A DNA stretch of 64,000 bases, taken from the NCBI RefSeq assembly GCF_000091045.1, contig NC_006687.1, positions 201,001 through 265,000 on the forward strand. Direction: 5' to 3'. The notes under the pieces were generated by a model. That model had not been told where the DNA came from. It ran no database searches and saw only the letters and a program-made list of their open reading frames with translations. Shown piece by piece: positions 32,911 to 43,557 of this stretch (the stretch's first letter is position 1; each line of letters begins with the position of its first letter). The DNA comes from Cryptococcus deneoformans JEC21 (Eukaryota; Basidiomycota; Tremellomycetes; Tremellales; Cryptococcaceae). A program made the translations under genes and the position numbers.

Positions 32911-34845
32911 TTAATCCACTCTAATTGACGTATAGAGCCTTCTCAACATGAAGTATGTGGCCACATAACCTATTGAACCTCCAACAAGGAAGTCAAGAAG
33001 GGAGACTAAGAACCTGTCCATTGATCAGTATACCACACTGCAATTTATAAGAGGGGCGTAAACTTACAGGTAGCCAAAGTAGAGCACCACACTTGTGAAC
33101 CCATTCAAATACAGTCTCGAAACCCAGTACCACACACCGTAAGCGAACAGCCAAAATGCTGAACCGCCTCCAATCAGAAACGCCCTCCAGTGCCATCTGT
33201 ACTCCTCTGCGCAGAGTAAGAAGTAGACAAAGAGGACAGTGACAGTGGCAGTAGTTAAAGCGACGATGACAAAAGTGAGGAAGAGAAAGCCAAAAGCGTA
33301 ATAGGCTCGGTTACCGAACAAAGAGGAAAGAACGAAGTAGAGCTCCACAAATGCAGCGCCGAAGGGAAGGATACCTCCGAGAATGGCGGCGGGCCAAGTT
33401 GACAGGTACCATGGCTTGGGGGGGATTTGTCGTGGAATGGAAGCGACTCGAACGGGGTTGATAAAGGCGCCGTGCTTCATACCATAGAAGTAGCCCCCAA
33501 TCGACAAGGGCGCAGAGATGAGGAACCATAAGAACAAGACGGCGAGGATGGTACCGAATGGCACAGCACCTGAAGCGGAAGCGAAGATGAGGAAAAAGTT
33601 GAGCATGCCGATGATGGTGAAAACAACGGTAGGAAAGAGCACGGCAGTGAGGATGAGGTTAGTTTTCCATTGTTCCCCGCCGAGAGTGGTGTATGTTCGG
33701 GCAGAAGAATAACCAGAGACACAACCAAAGAGTGTCCAGCAGATGAGGAGCACGGTAGCAAGGGAGCCTCGGTTGGATGGAGAGAGAAACCCAAAGAGCG
33801 CAAAGACAAGAGTGACGATGCACATCATGATGAGGTGGATACCGTTGCCGACCATGACGGAAAGCAACATGGGTCGCTGAGGAAGTCGGAAGACCTCGCC
33901 GTGAACGAGCTTCCATCCATAGTCTTCTTGAACCTCGTCAGACAGGTCAACGGCATTGTAGCGGTGAATGTCACGTGAAATAGATCGCAAAAGGATCATG
34001 CCGACCATGAAAACGAGGAAGCCCGCAATGATAAGGGAGTTGATCAAACTGAACCAGTGGATCCTGGGATCAAAGACGTGAAGATAAGCGTCCCATCGAA
34101 GGCCCCATGGGATATCACTTTCAAGGAAAGATACAGAATAGGTGTAGAAGAACTCGTTGCTGTTTTCTTCGGAAAGGTAGAATGGTTGCTTGTTGAAACA
34201 GTCGGGCTCGGTCGACCCGGCAACCATAGAATTGACAGTGCTGGGATAGACGAGAACGCCAACCACCCTAAAGTGGTTCTCATCACGCATGTGATACTGG
34301 ATGTAGATGTCGTAATGGTTGTTCAAAGCAGGCTTGTCCGGGTTCATCTCATCGTTACCCAAACTGAAACCCTGCGCATCCAAGAACGTCTCTCCGGTCT
34401 TGCTATCCCTCCTCATCTCACTGCTCGGCAGCCCGTCAATAAGCAAGTTCAACCCGTAATCTTCCTTGATCCTCTGGTTGATAAATGCCGCGTCATCTTT
34501 TGGCACACTAGCTTGGCACAACTTCTGACAAGTTGAGTTCTCCAACATTCGAATCTCGTAAGGAGATGAGAGAATTCGATCGCCAAAGAGAATCGAACCA
34601 AGGCTTTCAGGTTGTCTCTTAGCACCTCCTTCAGGTGAACAGAAGTGGAAGCGGCTGTCATAGTAATCGTATGATATGAGTGACTTGAGCTTAGAGTTGA
34701 GCATAGGAGTAAGCGTGTTCACAAAAACATCGATCTTCTCCCCTTCAAGGTAATCGCGTGGGGCAGACCCTGGAAGGTAGAATGCAGCTGCCGAGGAAAG
34801 TGACAAAAGCGTCACCAGGGCGATGAGCGTGGAGCGGAGGACCAT
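32911..34845 (-). CDS. TM9 superfamily (nonaspanin/EMP70-type) endomembrane protein
   Basis: A nine-helix endosome/Golgi membrane protein of the TM9SF family. The start I chose (34845) gives a clear signal peptide, MVLRSTLIALVTLLSLSSAAAFYLPG; the frame is open further upstream to 34914 but the upstream stretch is basic and not signal-like. The lumenal domain has the family segments YDYYDSRFHFC, SLGSILFGDRILSSPYE and FFYTYSVSFLESDIPWGLRWD. The first helix after it is FSLINSLIIAGFLVFMVGMIL, followed by the ISRDIHRYN and GWKLVHGEVFRLP loop. The remaining eight helices include YRWHWRAFLIGGGSAFWLF, a strong family signature. A second exon after the intron at about 33008-33062 completes the last helix and ends RRLYTSIRVD, close to the KxD/E Golgi-sorting end of nonaspanins. 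Length is about 627 residues, typical. Confidence 0.95.
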
Positions 34846-35165
34846 TTTTGGGCGTCGGCGTACTCCCTGCTGTTTATTTATGAGTTTTAAGTAAGTTGTG
34901 GATGTCGAAAACAATCAAATTCCAATTCATCACTCGCGGTCATTTATTGTACTTACTTCGTTTGTTGCTGCGTCCGCTGTTAGATGGCGTCGGCGGTCGG
35001 CCACAGGACATTACGTAAGATACTTTATCTTGTTAAGGTTAATGATGATGGCTTGTTATATAGCGGGGAAGATCGACATCGATCCGAGTAACGAATATCA
35101 AATGGTGAAGCGAAAAAGGAAAGACCTTTACTTGTTGGATAAATTTTTCGTGAGGACAAGTATTG
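34846..35165. other. Upstream region of the TM9 gene
   Basis: Promoter and leader of the minus-strand TM9 gene. No other feature is seen. Confidence 0.45.
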
Positions 35166-35956
35166 GACGATGCCGGAAGCGACATACACAGGCCTTTGTT
35201 CTACCATGTCCAGATTTACTACGACAGACCAATCCATCTCATACTTCTCAGCACTATTAATCCAACGACAGTGCTTGGCAGATCTCTCACATCCCTGACA
35301 AGCGGTATCCAAGTGTCGTTTACCTTATTCTCTTCTCCAATGTTCCGAGGCGCGGTCCATCCCTCTATCCGATATTTGTACTAGTAGATCTCGTCCCCAT
35401 CTGCTCCGACGAGCAGTTCCTAGCATACTTCTTCGCGACATTTGGTGCTGATCATGATGTCGCTGCGATGAAAGGAACATCGAAAACGCAAGCATCCAAT
35501 ATCCACGAAATCCTGCAATCTCTTGACAAGCTTCTGCGCGAAGACGCGCACGGTTTCCATAAGACGCTTTGGGACGAACTACACAGGTATTATACGACCG
35601 AAGGCCTTCGGAGTGCTGGGGCAAGTCTTTAAACATACTTTGCTTCGCACGAAGGTTCGATGAAGGGGGTAGGGAAGGCAGTGTGGTTGCTCGGTGTACC
35701 AGATTTATAAAGATGATCTGGAGAAATATCGGAAAGACTTGATGAGGAGGAGGATTGCAGAAATGAGAAAGTACGAGAATGTAGTCGAGTGGGAAAGGGT
35801 GATTGACAAAGAGGTGAAGTCTGAAATATGTAGGGCGAGATTGAAAATTTTGTCGCAGGGCGGTTGGGAGAGGTATTGAAAAGAATGAAGAATGAAGGTG
35901 ATGAAGAAGTGATAGTTACCCTAGACCATCATGTTGAGCGCTCATCCAGGTGGTAG
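35166..35956 (+). pseudogene. Probable decayed gene of unknown family (several frame breaks)
   Basis: Protein-like sequence changes frame repeatedly on the plus strand. A first block (about 35163-35275) reads DIHRPLFYHVQIYYDRPIHL. A second, in another frame (about 35290-35632), reads HIPDKRYPSVVYLILFSNVP, then DEQFLAYFFATFGADHDVAA and IHEILQSLDKLLREDAHGF, and stops at 35630. A third frame (35694-35879) reads YQIYKDDLEKYRKDLMRRRI and ARLKILSQGGWERY. After a further shift the text continues EVLKRMKNEGDEEVIVTLDH and stops at 35954. No GT...AG introns of acceptable size connect the blocks. The GGWE-type end is reminiscent of C-terminal parts of fungal F-box-associated proteins, but I cannot name the family. 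Either it is a relic or the sequence carries indels. Confidence 0.4.
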
Positions 35957-36351
35957 TGCCGGGAAACACATTAGACCGTAGATAACTGGACATTGAATTT
36001 TCCCGAGGGCAGGAAGGAAGGTGGTGAGTGTCAAACATGGCAAAGAGTCCTGTCTGTCGATTTCCACATGCATTTGGCCAAGACTCTCATAGAATTCTGT
36101 GTTCCGAGCTGTCAAGCGAATAGGATCGTTGAGGTTGATGTTCAAAAGGTCAAGGGACGACAGAGAACGGGACATCCGCTAAATACAGAGTACAACAAAA
36201 AAGAATAATTGTACTGGAGTAAGGCTCAGCTCTTTCCGTCGGAACTGGAATCGACATCGCTCCCTTCTTCGTCAAGCTTCTTCAACACCTTTTTCTTTCA
36301 GCAAGAGGACTTCAAACCACAAAACGTTCTTGAGTTATACAAACTCACAAA

Positions 36352-37227
36352 ATGCTGGTCCTCAGACCACCCATGACCCTCCGAGCCATCTCTCATGCCC
36401 GGCTAATCCCCATACCCATCCCACCCATCCTCTCCCGCCCAGCTTCCTCTGGTCCGCCCCGACCCCGTCAAACCCAACCAGCTGCCCACCCTCTTTCATA
36501 CCGTGACTCATCCATTCCCCACTCTGTCGTCCGCCTCATCGGCCCGGAAGGCCTTCTTCCCCCCCAACGACTCTCTTCTATCCTCTCTACCTATTCCACC
36601 TCTACACACACGCTCACCCTCGTTTCTGTCGATGGTGAATATCCCGTTGTAAAGCTCGTGAGTAAAGCGGAAGAACGGGACAGAGAAAAAGAAAAGGAGG
36701 AGAAGAGTAAAGTGAAGAGAAAGATCAGTATGGAAGAAAAGGAGGTGCAGGTGTCGTGGCAGAGTGCCAAGGGCGATTTGGGCCACAAGCTCGAGATGGC
36801 AAAGGGAATTTTGGAAAAGGGCGATAGAGTTCAAGTCGTCTTTGCAAACCGTCGTCGAGCGGAACCTGTCAGTGAACGCCAAAAGGATGAGATCGTCGCA
36901 ATGTTCCAGGGAATATTGGAGGAAGTGGGGAAAAAATGGAAAGAGGACGACAAGAACAGAGGACTATGGGTGCTTTATTACAATCCCTTGGACAGCGTAA
37001 GGCAAGAGGTGGAAAAAAAAGTCTTGGAGGCTGAGCAGGCGAAGAAGGAGGAAAAGGAGAAAGCAAAGCAGGAAAAACTTGAAGCAAGGAGAAAAAAGGA
37101 AGAAAGGCGAAGACAGAGGGCTGAAGAGATGGAAAAGGAAAAGGCTGAAGAGGCTGCTAGAAGGGACGAAGAGTATCAGAGGAGAATAGCGAACTCTAGG
37201 AAGAGCGGATTCGGTGGATGGAGATAG
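36352..37227 (+). CDS. Mitochondrial translation initiation factor IF-3
   Basis: An intronless frame of 291 residues. The N-terminus MLVLRPPMTLRAISHARLI is Arg/Pro/Ser-rich with almost no acidic residues, as in a mitochondrial presequence. The IF-3 N-domain region reads IGPEGLLPPQRLSSILST. A Lys/Glu-rich linker follows (about residues 107-130). The IF-3 C-domain is clear: KEVQVSWQSAKGDLGHKLEM, then KGILEKGDRVQVVFANRRRA, which matches the bacterial pattern with the K-x-H-K-like core and the G-x-x-V strand. A long charged coiled coil (VRQEVEKKVLEAEQAKKEEK onward) forms an extension to residue 275 beyond the bacterial length, as in fungal homologues. The ending SRKSGFGGWR is basic. It is divergent from nothing and convergent with the PPN2-like gene (77 bp stop to stop). 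Confidence 0.85.
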   Translation: MLVLRPPMTLRAISHARLIPIPIPPILSRPASSGPPRPRQTQPAAHPLSYRDSSIPHSVVRLIGPEGLLPPQRLSSILSTYSTSTHTLTLVSVDGEYPVVKLVSKAEERDREKEKEEKSKVKRKISMEEKEVQVSWQSAKGDLGHKLEMAKGILEKGDRVQVVFANRRRAEPVSERQKDEIVAMFQGILEEVGKKWKEDDKNRGLWVLYYNPLDSVRQEVEKKVLEAEQAKKEEKEKAKQEKLEARRKKEERRRQRAEEMEKEKAEEAARRDEEYQRRIANSRKSGFGGWR

Positions 37228-37303
37228 CAACTTAGAAGCACAACATGATACATTTGTATACCCTACACACGCTAAGAACAATCTCAAGATATATCATTTA
37301 CAT

Positions 37304-39153
37304 CTAAGTCCCATTCTTTCCGCAATCAACGCTGACGAGAACGCCCTTGTAATCCCCCACGCGGACAGATTGACCATCAAGACCGGTAGTGTCGCCCAAT
37401 ACTAACGCAGTAAGCTGTCGGCCATACTTCATTCGATGTTAACTTTTGACTTATTGGGGTACAAGTGCACTTACAACGCATCCAGTGTCGATTCCTTTAC
37501 TGAATGGTTTGATATCCAGTCCTCTTCCAGCTGGTGGGCCATCAGCGTTAGCTTATAGATGAGCCGAGATGATTGATAACTTACCGGCATGGCCGTAGAC
37601 GACAGTCACAGGTGAACACTTCAACTTTTTCTTCGCAGACTTTTGTTTCTCCGCCTCGGGCGTACCAGGCTTCTGTCTCTTCACAGTCTCATCGAGTTCC
37701 TCTTCATTTTCCAGCTGCACATCATCCACTTGCTCTTGCTCCACTTGCCATTCATCACCCTCATCCTGAGTTGACCAAGCGCCCGGGCCTTTACACCGCT
37801 TCATCTCCTTATTCCACACTTCACTCCATGGCGTACCTTCTGTAGAGGATTTGGTGACTTGGCCCTTGTTAGGACCTTTAGTGTATACTGACCGCATGTT
37901 GTAGATGTTATACGGACTAGTGTTTTGGATGACGTTTTTCACGATCGCTAACTCTTCGGCTTTACGGTATGGGGGAGAGAGAGTGGTGTTGGAATATTCG
38001 ACAAGTGGCTGGGAAGCATCGGATGAAGATCGGAGAGGATTTGAGGGGAGAAGACCCGCGTGGACAACGAAAGCATGAAGGGAAGGGAAGTGAAGGATGA
38101 GTGAAAGATTAGTGAGGTACTCGTATGATTCTTTCGAAATTTCCCTGAAAAAGTGTCAGATAGAACCACAGCGCGTGGATTACTACGTAACTCACCTTGC
38201 GATATTCCAGTGTTCCCCCTTCCAAACCCAACCATCTGGATATTTTTTCTTGTCCTTGCCCAGAATATGGATAGCTTCCTCTTCTTCCTTGCCGGATAAT
38301 AAGTCCATGTAGGCCTCCCACTCCACGCCTCCGGCCCATTCCATCCACGTTCGCCACTGAATAACAGGCTGATCGTGGTTGCCTCTCACACCTCTAATTT
38401 TGTGTTCTCTCATCCATTGCAATACTTGCTCTGGTTTGGGACCTTTTGCGAGGAGGTCTCCAACGTGGAAGAGGACGTCACTAGTATCGTCGTACTGAAG
38501 CTTTGACATGAGCCTTTGGAGAGGATCGTAGGAACTGTGTACATCGCCAACGAAAATCACTCGGTGACCAGAAGAAAAGTCGAGGTCTTTGTGATCAACA
38601 GACTTTATCATCGTGAACCTGTCAAAGTCTAAGGCTTTTGTTAAGAGTTTTTCGCGCAACTGCGAAATGTGAACAAGCTCAAAGACCACTCACCAATTTT
38701 CGGCCGAGCACTCGATTTCTCTCCTGTCTCCGCAGCCAAACCCTCGTCATCGATATTGGTGCTCTGCTCTCCGTCACCCAAACCCATATTACCTGCAAGG
38801 ACTTCTCCAAGCTCTGCTACGCTCCCTATCCCAAAGACTCCCTTGAGCCTTGCCGCTGCGTCCTTCGCGGTTGATCTTGACTCGGTTGACGCCATGAAGA
38901 TGACTGCGAGCATGAAGATACTAATGATTGCCACTGACACTGACCTTCGCAGTGCATGAGTCCGAGGATCTTTTCCTACTGGGGTGAAATGTGAAGGTGA
39001 TGGAAGGGGAACAATCTCGTCTAGGAAAGATGGCCGGTGGTGGAGAGCCGGTGGGTGATGAGGTTCAGAGTATAGTGGCAGTGTGAGGTGGTCCTCTTGT
39101 TCGTGGTCGGCGTCGGATTCCGGTGGAGGGGAGTACTGATGGAGCGTTACCAT
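37304..39153 (-). CDS. Calcineurin-like metallophosphatase, type II membrane protein (PPN2-like)
   Basis: A metallophosphatase of the group that includes the yeast vacuolar endopolyphosphatase Ppn2 and bacterial ApaH. I take the ATG at 39153 (MVTLHQYSPPPESD); the frame stays open upstream to 39438. A cytosolic N-terminus rich in Pro, His and Glu is followed by one membrane anchor, RRSVSVAIISIFMLAVIFMA. After a linker, the catalytic core shows the three metal motifs in order: FVGDVHSSYDP, FHVGDLLAKGP and GVRGNHDQP. Later segments are FPSLHAFVVHAGLLPSN, the VYGHAAGRGL metal-His box, FSKGIDTGCVYGRQLTALVL and VSVDCGKNGT at the end. These are typical of PPP-type folds. Introns are near 37476-37420, 37580-37530, 38190-38140 and 38690-38630. 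A vacuolar location and polyphosphate substrate are inferred from Ppn2. Confidence 0.82.
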
Positions 39154-40417
39154 GTTTTTCAGTATTTTGTCTTTATCTTCTGGTCCCAGCGATGTCGGTA
39201 TATGAGTATGAGACGTAACAAAAAAATAGAGAAAAAAGATGAAGATGACGGAGTGTTTTATTAATTTGAACGGACGGAAGGCTTGGAGCCCTCGGAATAG
39301 ATCATCACGGCGTACCTGGTGCCTGACTTCTAATCTCGCAAAAAACACCTCTATACCTATGATCAAGAACTTAATAGGCCGTGGAAGAACCGTCACCTTT
39401 TGGGTTGCTTGCTGCTGAGCCCTCATCTTTTCATTCAAGAACTAAACTTTTCCAGATCGGGTGGTATCATTACATTCATAGCGTAAACCAGCTATTCATC
39501 CAAAAAGAGTTATAAGGATCAAAAAGATTAACGACAGATTTTGAGGGTCAGGGCTTGCCAATCAACACCAGCAGACTCCATGAATCGCAGCTCAGCGGGT
39601 TTCAGCTCTACAAATCTACAGTGTTTCTCGATAGAGTCCTCCACATTCGTTTCGGTCGGTTAAGGGCTCGGACTTCCAGAGTTTTGACCATTACATCGTC
39701 CAAAATTTTTGTAAATGGAAGTGATTATTCAAGTTCTCAGCTGGGGGTGGGCACAAGGCTGACGTCCGAGTAGATATTGAACATGTGCTCGATAACTGAG
39801 TGCTTGGCTGTGTTTCTTATTCCTCAATAAATGGCGGAGGCACGCGGGTGATGACCCACCACCTTGAGGAGTTGACATGGACGCCCACGAATAAACGTGG
39901 GCTTCTATTACTATTCTCCAAGGGCGGCAGCCAAACGACATTGTAATTTGCGCATTTTTCTCCGTTTTTTTTTGTCAGGATCAAAGAGTAACATACGGTT
40001 TCTCTGGCATTATGATTGTGTAGATAGCTCTGCCGAAGCAGTGATTTTGATTGTTTGTTGGTGGGTATACACAAGTGGTAAAGAATCGTCCAAGGATAAA
40101 AAGTCGTGGTGGGCGCAGATGGTGGTAAATAGGGGAATCTGCCTCCTTCCTCAGTTGTTTCGCCGATCCTCATGGCCAGCTTACTCCCATACTTGGGCCT
40201 AAAGGTTGATATTCGCCCCTTTATCATTGGGTTCAAATCAACAAAAATTTGCTGGGTCCGTCTGGCGGACAGATTTGTATTATTATTTTATTGCCATGAT
40301 ATCATCCGGTTAACGCCGACGTGCGCGTCGCGTCTCTACTGCATACGGCAATCCAACACTTGAATAGCAGCCAATCATTCCATCTATAATGGGTCTGATT
40401 ACTCTTCGCCGTAAATC
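39154..40417. promoter_or_regulatory. 1.26-kb divergent intergenic region (PPN2-like / COG0523 GTPase)
   Basis: Promoters for both genes. It contains the hairpin GCCCACG-AATAAA-CGTGGGC (39883-39902). A minus-strand frame of 139 codons (39817-40236) is open but has no family character. A short upstream ATG at 40389 in another frame precedes the GTPase start. Confidence 0.45.
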
Positions 40418-41905
40418 ATGGAAGACGAACAAGTACCTCAGTATGTATGGCCTCCTTGAACCTCTCTAGTTTGCTCACACTTCTCCCAGACTTCTTGTAT
40501 CAACACCCGAAGCAGGGACGTCATCTCTTCCTCCTGCCAGATTCGAACGGCCGCAAGTGCCTATCACTCTCTTAACAGGGTATTTGGGCGCTGGCAAATC
40601 AACTCTGCTACAGTACATTCTTACAGCCAATCATGGATATCGCATAGCAGTTTGCATGAACGGTATGATAGATTCGCTGTACAGTTTTTAACATAGGCTC
40701 ATCCCGCTTTTCCCGTATAGATTTCGGCGATACGACAGACATTGAGTCTAAAAGCCTAACAATGTCTGATCCAGACTCGTCGACCACTACCTCTGAATTT
40801 CTTAGTCTACCGAATGGATGTCTTTGTTGCTCTGTCAAGGACATGGGTATAGCGGCAATTGAGGACATGGTCATGAAAGCTCCGGGTGGAGTCGACTGGG
40901 TTGTGGTCGAACTGACAGGTCTTGCAGACCCCAGTAAGTCTCATATCTCGATCTGGGTGTTCTTCGCTGCTTATTATGAGGGAAGCTCCAATAGTTAAGT
41001 CTTTCTGGTCCAATGAGGAAATGGGGGATCTGTTTCTAGACGGAGTTGTCTGCGTAGTGGACAGCCGCAATGTACTAAAGGTACGTTGTACTAAGTCCTT
41101 TACACTCTGCAGTATGTTTACATTGAACCAGCAATTAGATGGACACAAGGATTATGACGAAATCACGGAATGCCAAAAGTGTGTTGCCTTTGGCCTCCGC
41201 ATGTGTTGCTCACGAGATATTTTTTCTTATTAGGCAAGTGGCTTCTGCGGACGTCATCCTCTTGAATAAAATCGACCTTGTGTCAGAAGAACACCTCTCT
41301 AAGGTGGAACGCGCTGTTAGGTTCGTCTTGGTTTCCTGACATGTTATCCCTTATTTTAATGAGTACTGATGTATGTTTTTCGCAGAGAACTCAATGCAAC
41401 TCTGAGAATACATTACACAAGGAACTCTCAAGCTCCCATTTCTGAGCTGTTTCACATACGGGCCTTTACCAATTCTGTTACTCCAGCTATCAAGGAAGCA
41501 CCCGCGGCTCTGGACGATGGTCACCAACATTCATCTGACTGCGGACATCCCCATGAAAATGGAGAATTATTGCCTCATCGTAACTCCAGGATCAATACTA
41601 CGCTTATTCCCATCCCACCACTCAATCTGCTTCAGTACAACAGAATTAACACCTTCCTTGAATCCGTCCTCTGGTCAGCGACTTTTCCTGCTTCATCCAA
41701 AGTAGCACCGGAAATTTTACGGACCAAAGGTTATATCACACTTCAAGATGATAGAGCATTTGTTCTGCAAGGGGTGGCCGATCTGTTTGAATTGAAAGAG
41801 GTGGACAGGGCGCTCGATCCTGAGATGAAAGGGAAGATTGTGTTCATAGGAAAAGGAGTTGGAGAAGATTTGAAGAGAGAGTTACAAGTGTGGGTCGGCT
41901 TGTAA
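40418..41905 (+). CDS. COG0523/CobW-family GTPase, ZNG1-type metallochaperone
   Basis: A G3E P-loop GTPase; the eukaryotic ZNG1 members deliver zinc to methionine aminopeptidase in the cytosol. Exon 1 is only MEDEQVPQ; the next gives [20 protein letters not shown] and then [20 protein letters not shown] with the Walker A motif GYLGAGKST. Then come [11 protein letters not shown] (switch I region), the family's metal motif GCLCC in [12 protein letters not shown], and [11 protein letters not shown] (Walker B region, E-L-T-G-x-A-x-P). NKID follows in [13 protein letters not shown]. The C-terminal CobW_C domain carries a His-rich insert ([15 protein letters not shown]), a likely metal site, and [20 protein letters not shown]. 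Several short introns separate these parts. All hallmarks are intact. The ZNG1 assignment over other COG0523 subgroups is moderate. Confidence 0.88.
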
Positions 41906-42491
41906 AATAAACCTCTGAGATGTATTTCGCGCGTACCTTCATGAGCAGCCTATCATTGGAATAACGAACTTTGTTTTCGTTGATGAGCTGTCACAAAAAA
42001 GTCGAGGAGTCTGCTAAAGAGCAAGCTTGGATGGTGTTTCCCATCAATATAAACAGTATATCATTACCAATCCTGTCTTAAATCGTTCCCTGCTGTCATC
42101 TTCAAGTAGATATATTTGTCTTCCAGACATGGCGACTTGTTTGGTTGGATTACCACCCAAGGGGCCGACTGTGCCTCCTTAAGCCGATTTATTTACGTCG
42201 AATAACATAAGCCGCATGAAGGAGAAGAAGTTAGTCGCTTTGTAGTCAGTCGCAGCTATCTACTCTATTCCTGTCTGTTGCCGTATGAACTGTGGCATTT
42301 CAAAAGGTTTTTCAAGTATATCTCAGGGCTCTTTTCGCCTTGAAGAACATCAATGGATGACCAATCCAACAGCATTATCGCCTAGCCCGCCAGTCAATGG
42401 TTCTCTTTCTGTGCTTTCAGCCCAAGAAATACTTCTCATTTAGAACTTCTACCCCAAAAGAGCCCACATCTCCTACTCCACCAACACCACA
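41906..42491. other. Convergent intergenic region
   Basis: 3' UTRs of the GTPase and of the candidate small gene on the minus strand. Nothing else is recognised. Confidence 0.45.
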
Positions 42492-43336
42492 TCACCATCT
42501 TGTCTCTCGAAGCCAAAGGGTGCCTGTCTTGACGCCATAGACTCGAGCCCCGAAGATCCGGCTTATCCCTTGAGCGCATTCTGCAGTAGGGGATATTGCT
42601 TGCTGTTTAAACCTTATGGAATACTTTAACTTCAGACGATCGTTTGACGTAGACATTTAGAGAATTTCACTTAGATGAAATGACCAATGATGATGCTCGA
42701 CATACCCGAAAGCCCATAGCCGGCAGAAGACCTTTTTCCTCCTTTGGCGAGCAACTGCGGCAGTAATCTTCTTCCATTTTCCAACCTGCTCATTAGCACA
42801 TATGTCGGGTAGGAAGTACAAGCCGCTTGCTTCTTCGGGACAATAGCACCCTTGCCATTGAGTAGATCACCATATCTAAAATAACTGATCAGCGTTAAAG
42901 CTTTGACATTAGTGACAGGGACTTACCTGTTGCTTTCTGCTAGTAATGTTTCACTGCCATGCCAAAGGAAATGTTTGAACTCGATGGGGCCAACACTGAT
43001 GTATGATGTTTGAGAGTAATTTCGGAGACTAATGGGTGATGGTACAGTTTGGAGAGGATTGTCAGTGAGAATAAAAGACAACAATAAGACATCAAGGTCG
43101 GGTCAGGTTGATATACCAGGTTGCCAATGTTCCGATGATTAATAAGCATCAAATGTTAGGCTGGCACATGAACAGACGCTTGACGCTTGATAGGTTTCTG
43201 AAGGACATAGCTAATGCACGCTACCATACTTGCCTGTTGAAAGATGAGTTAGCCGATGCACGTCCGCACAGACTGTTTCCTTGTTCAAACCCAGCTGAGC
43301 AAGTAATGCCGATAGGAGACAAAACTGCTGTATCAT
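42492..43336 (-). CDS. Candidate four-exon gene, unknown product (about 155 residues)
   Basis: No single long frame exists, but four exons join in phase on the minus strand: 43336-43230, 43028-42927, 42875-42706 and 42580-42492. Donors are GTATGG, GTAAGT and GTATGT; acceptors are ATTAG (with a CTGAC branch just before), TTTAG and TGCAG. The frame stays open through all four to a TGA. Pieces read MIQQFCLLSALLAQLGLNKE, GPIEFKHFLWHGSETLLAES, YGDLLNGKGAIVPKKQAACT and GISRIFGARVYGVKTGTLWL. The N-terminus is hydrophobic and signal-like. I recognise no family. It lies tail-to-tail with the GTPase and in tandem with AP-3 delta. Upstream exons are possible, and the 201-nt first intron may hide another exon. 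Three phase-consistent junctions make chance less likely but do not exclude it. Confidence 0.42.
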
Positions 43337-43557
43337 GGTTAGAAATGATTGGCTCCCGTCCTTGGTACATTAACCACCACCTCGCCTGCACCTCGGCTTG
43401 CAGTAGTGGAATCAGTGCCATCCAACGCCATGCAGAACGCTACAAGCCTGATTGTGGTTTAAAAATAATAGGCTCTAAGTCCATAAAACCTATAATGAGA
43501 TCGTTAGCTATGCATACACCCAAAAGACGTGAACTTACTATGCATACAAATCTTCGT

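Noticed and set aside
40541..40560. attcgaacgg, similar to a tRNA T-loop complement
   Set aside because: It is coding sequence of the COG0523 GTPase; no cloverleaf can be drawn around it.
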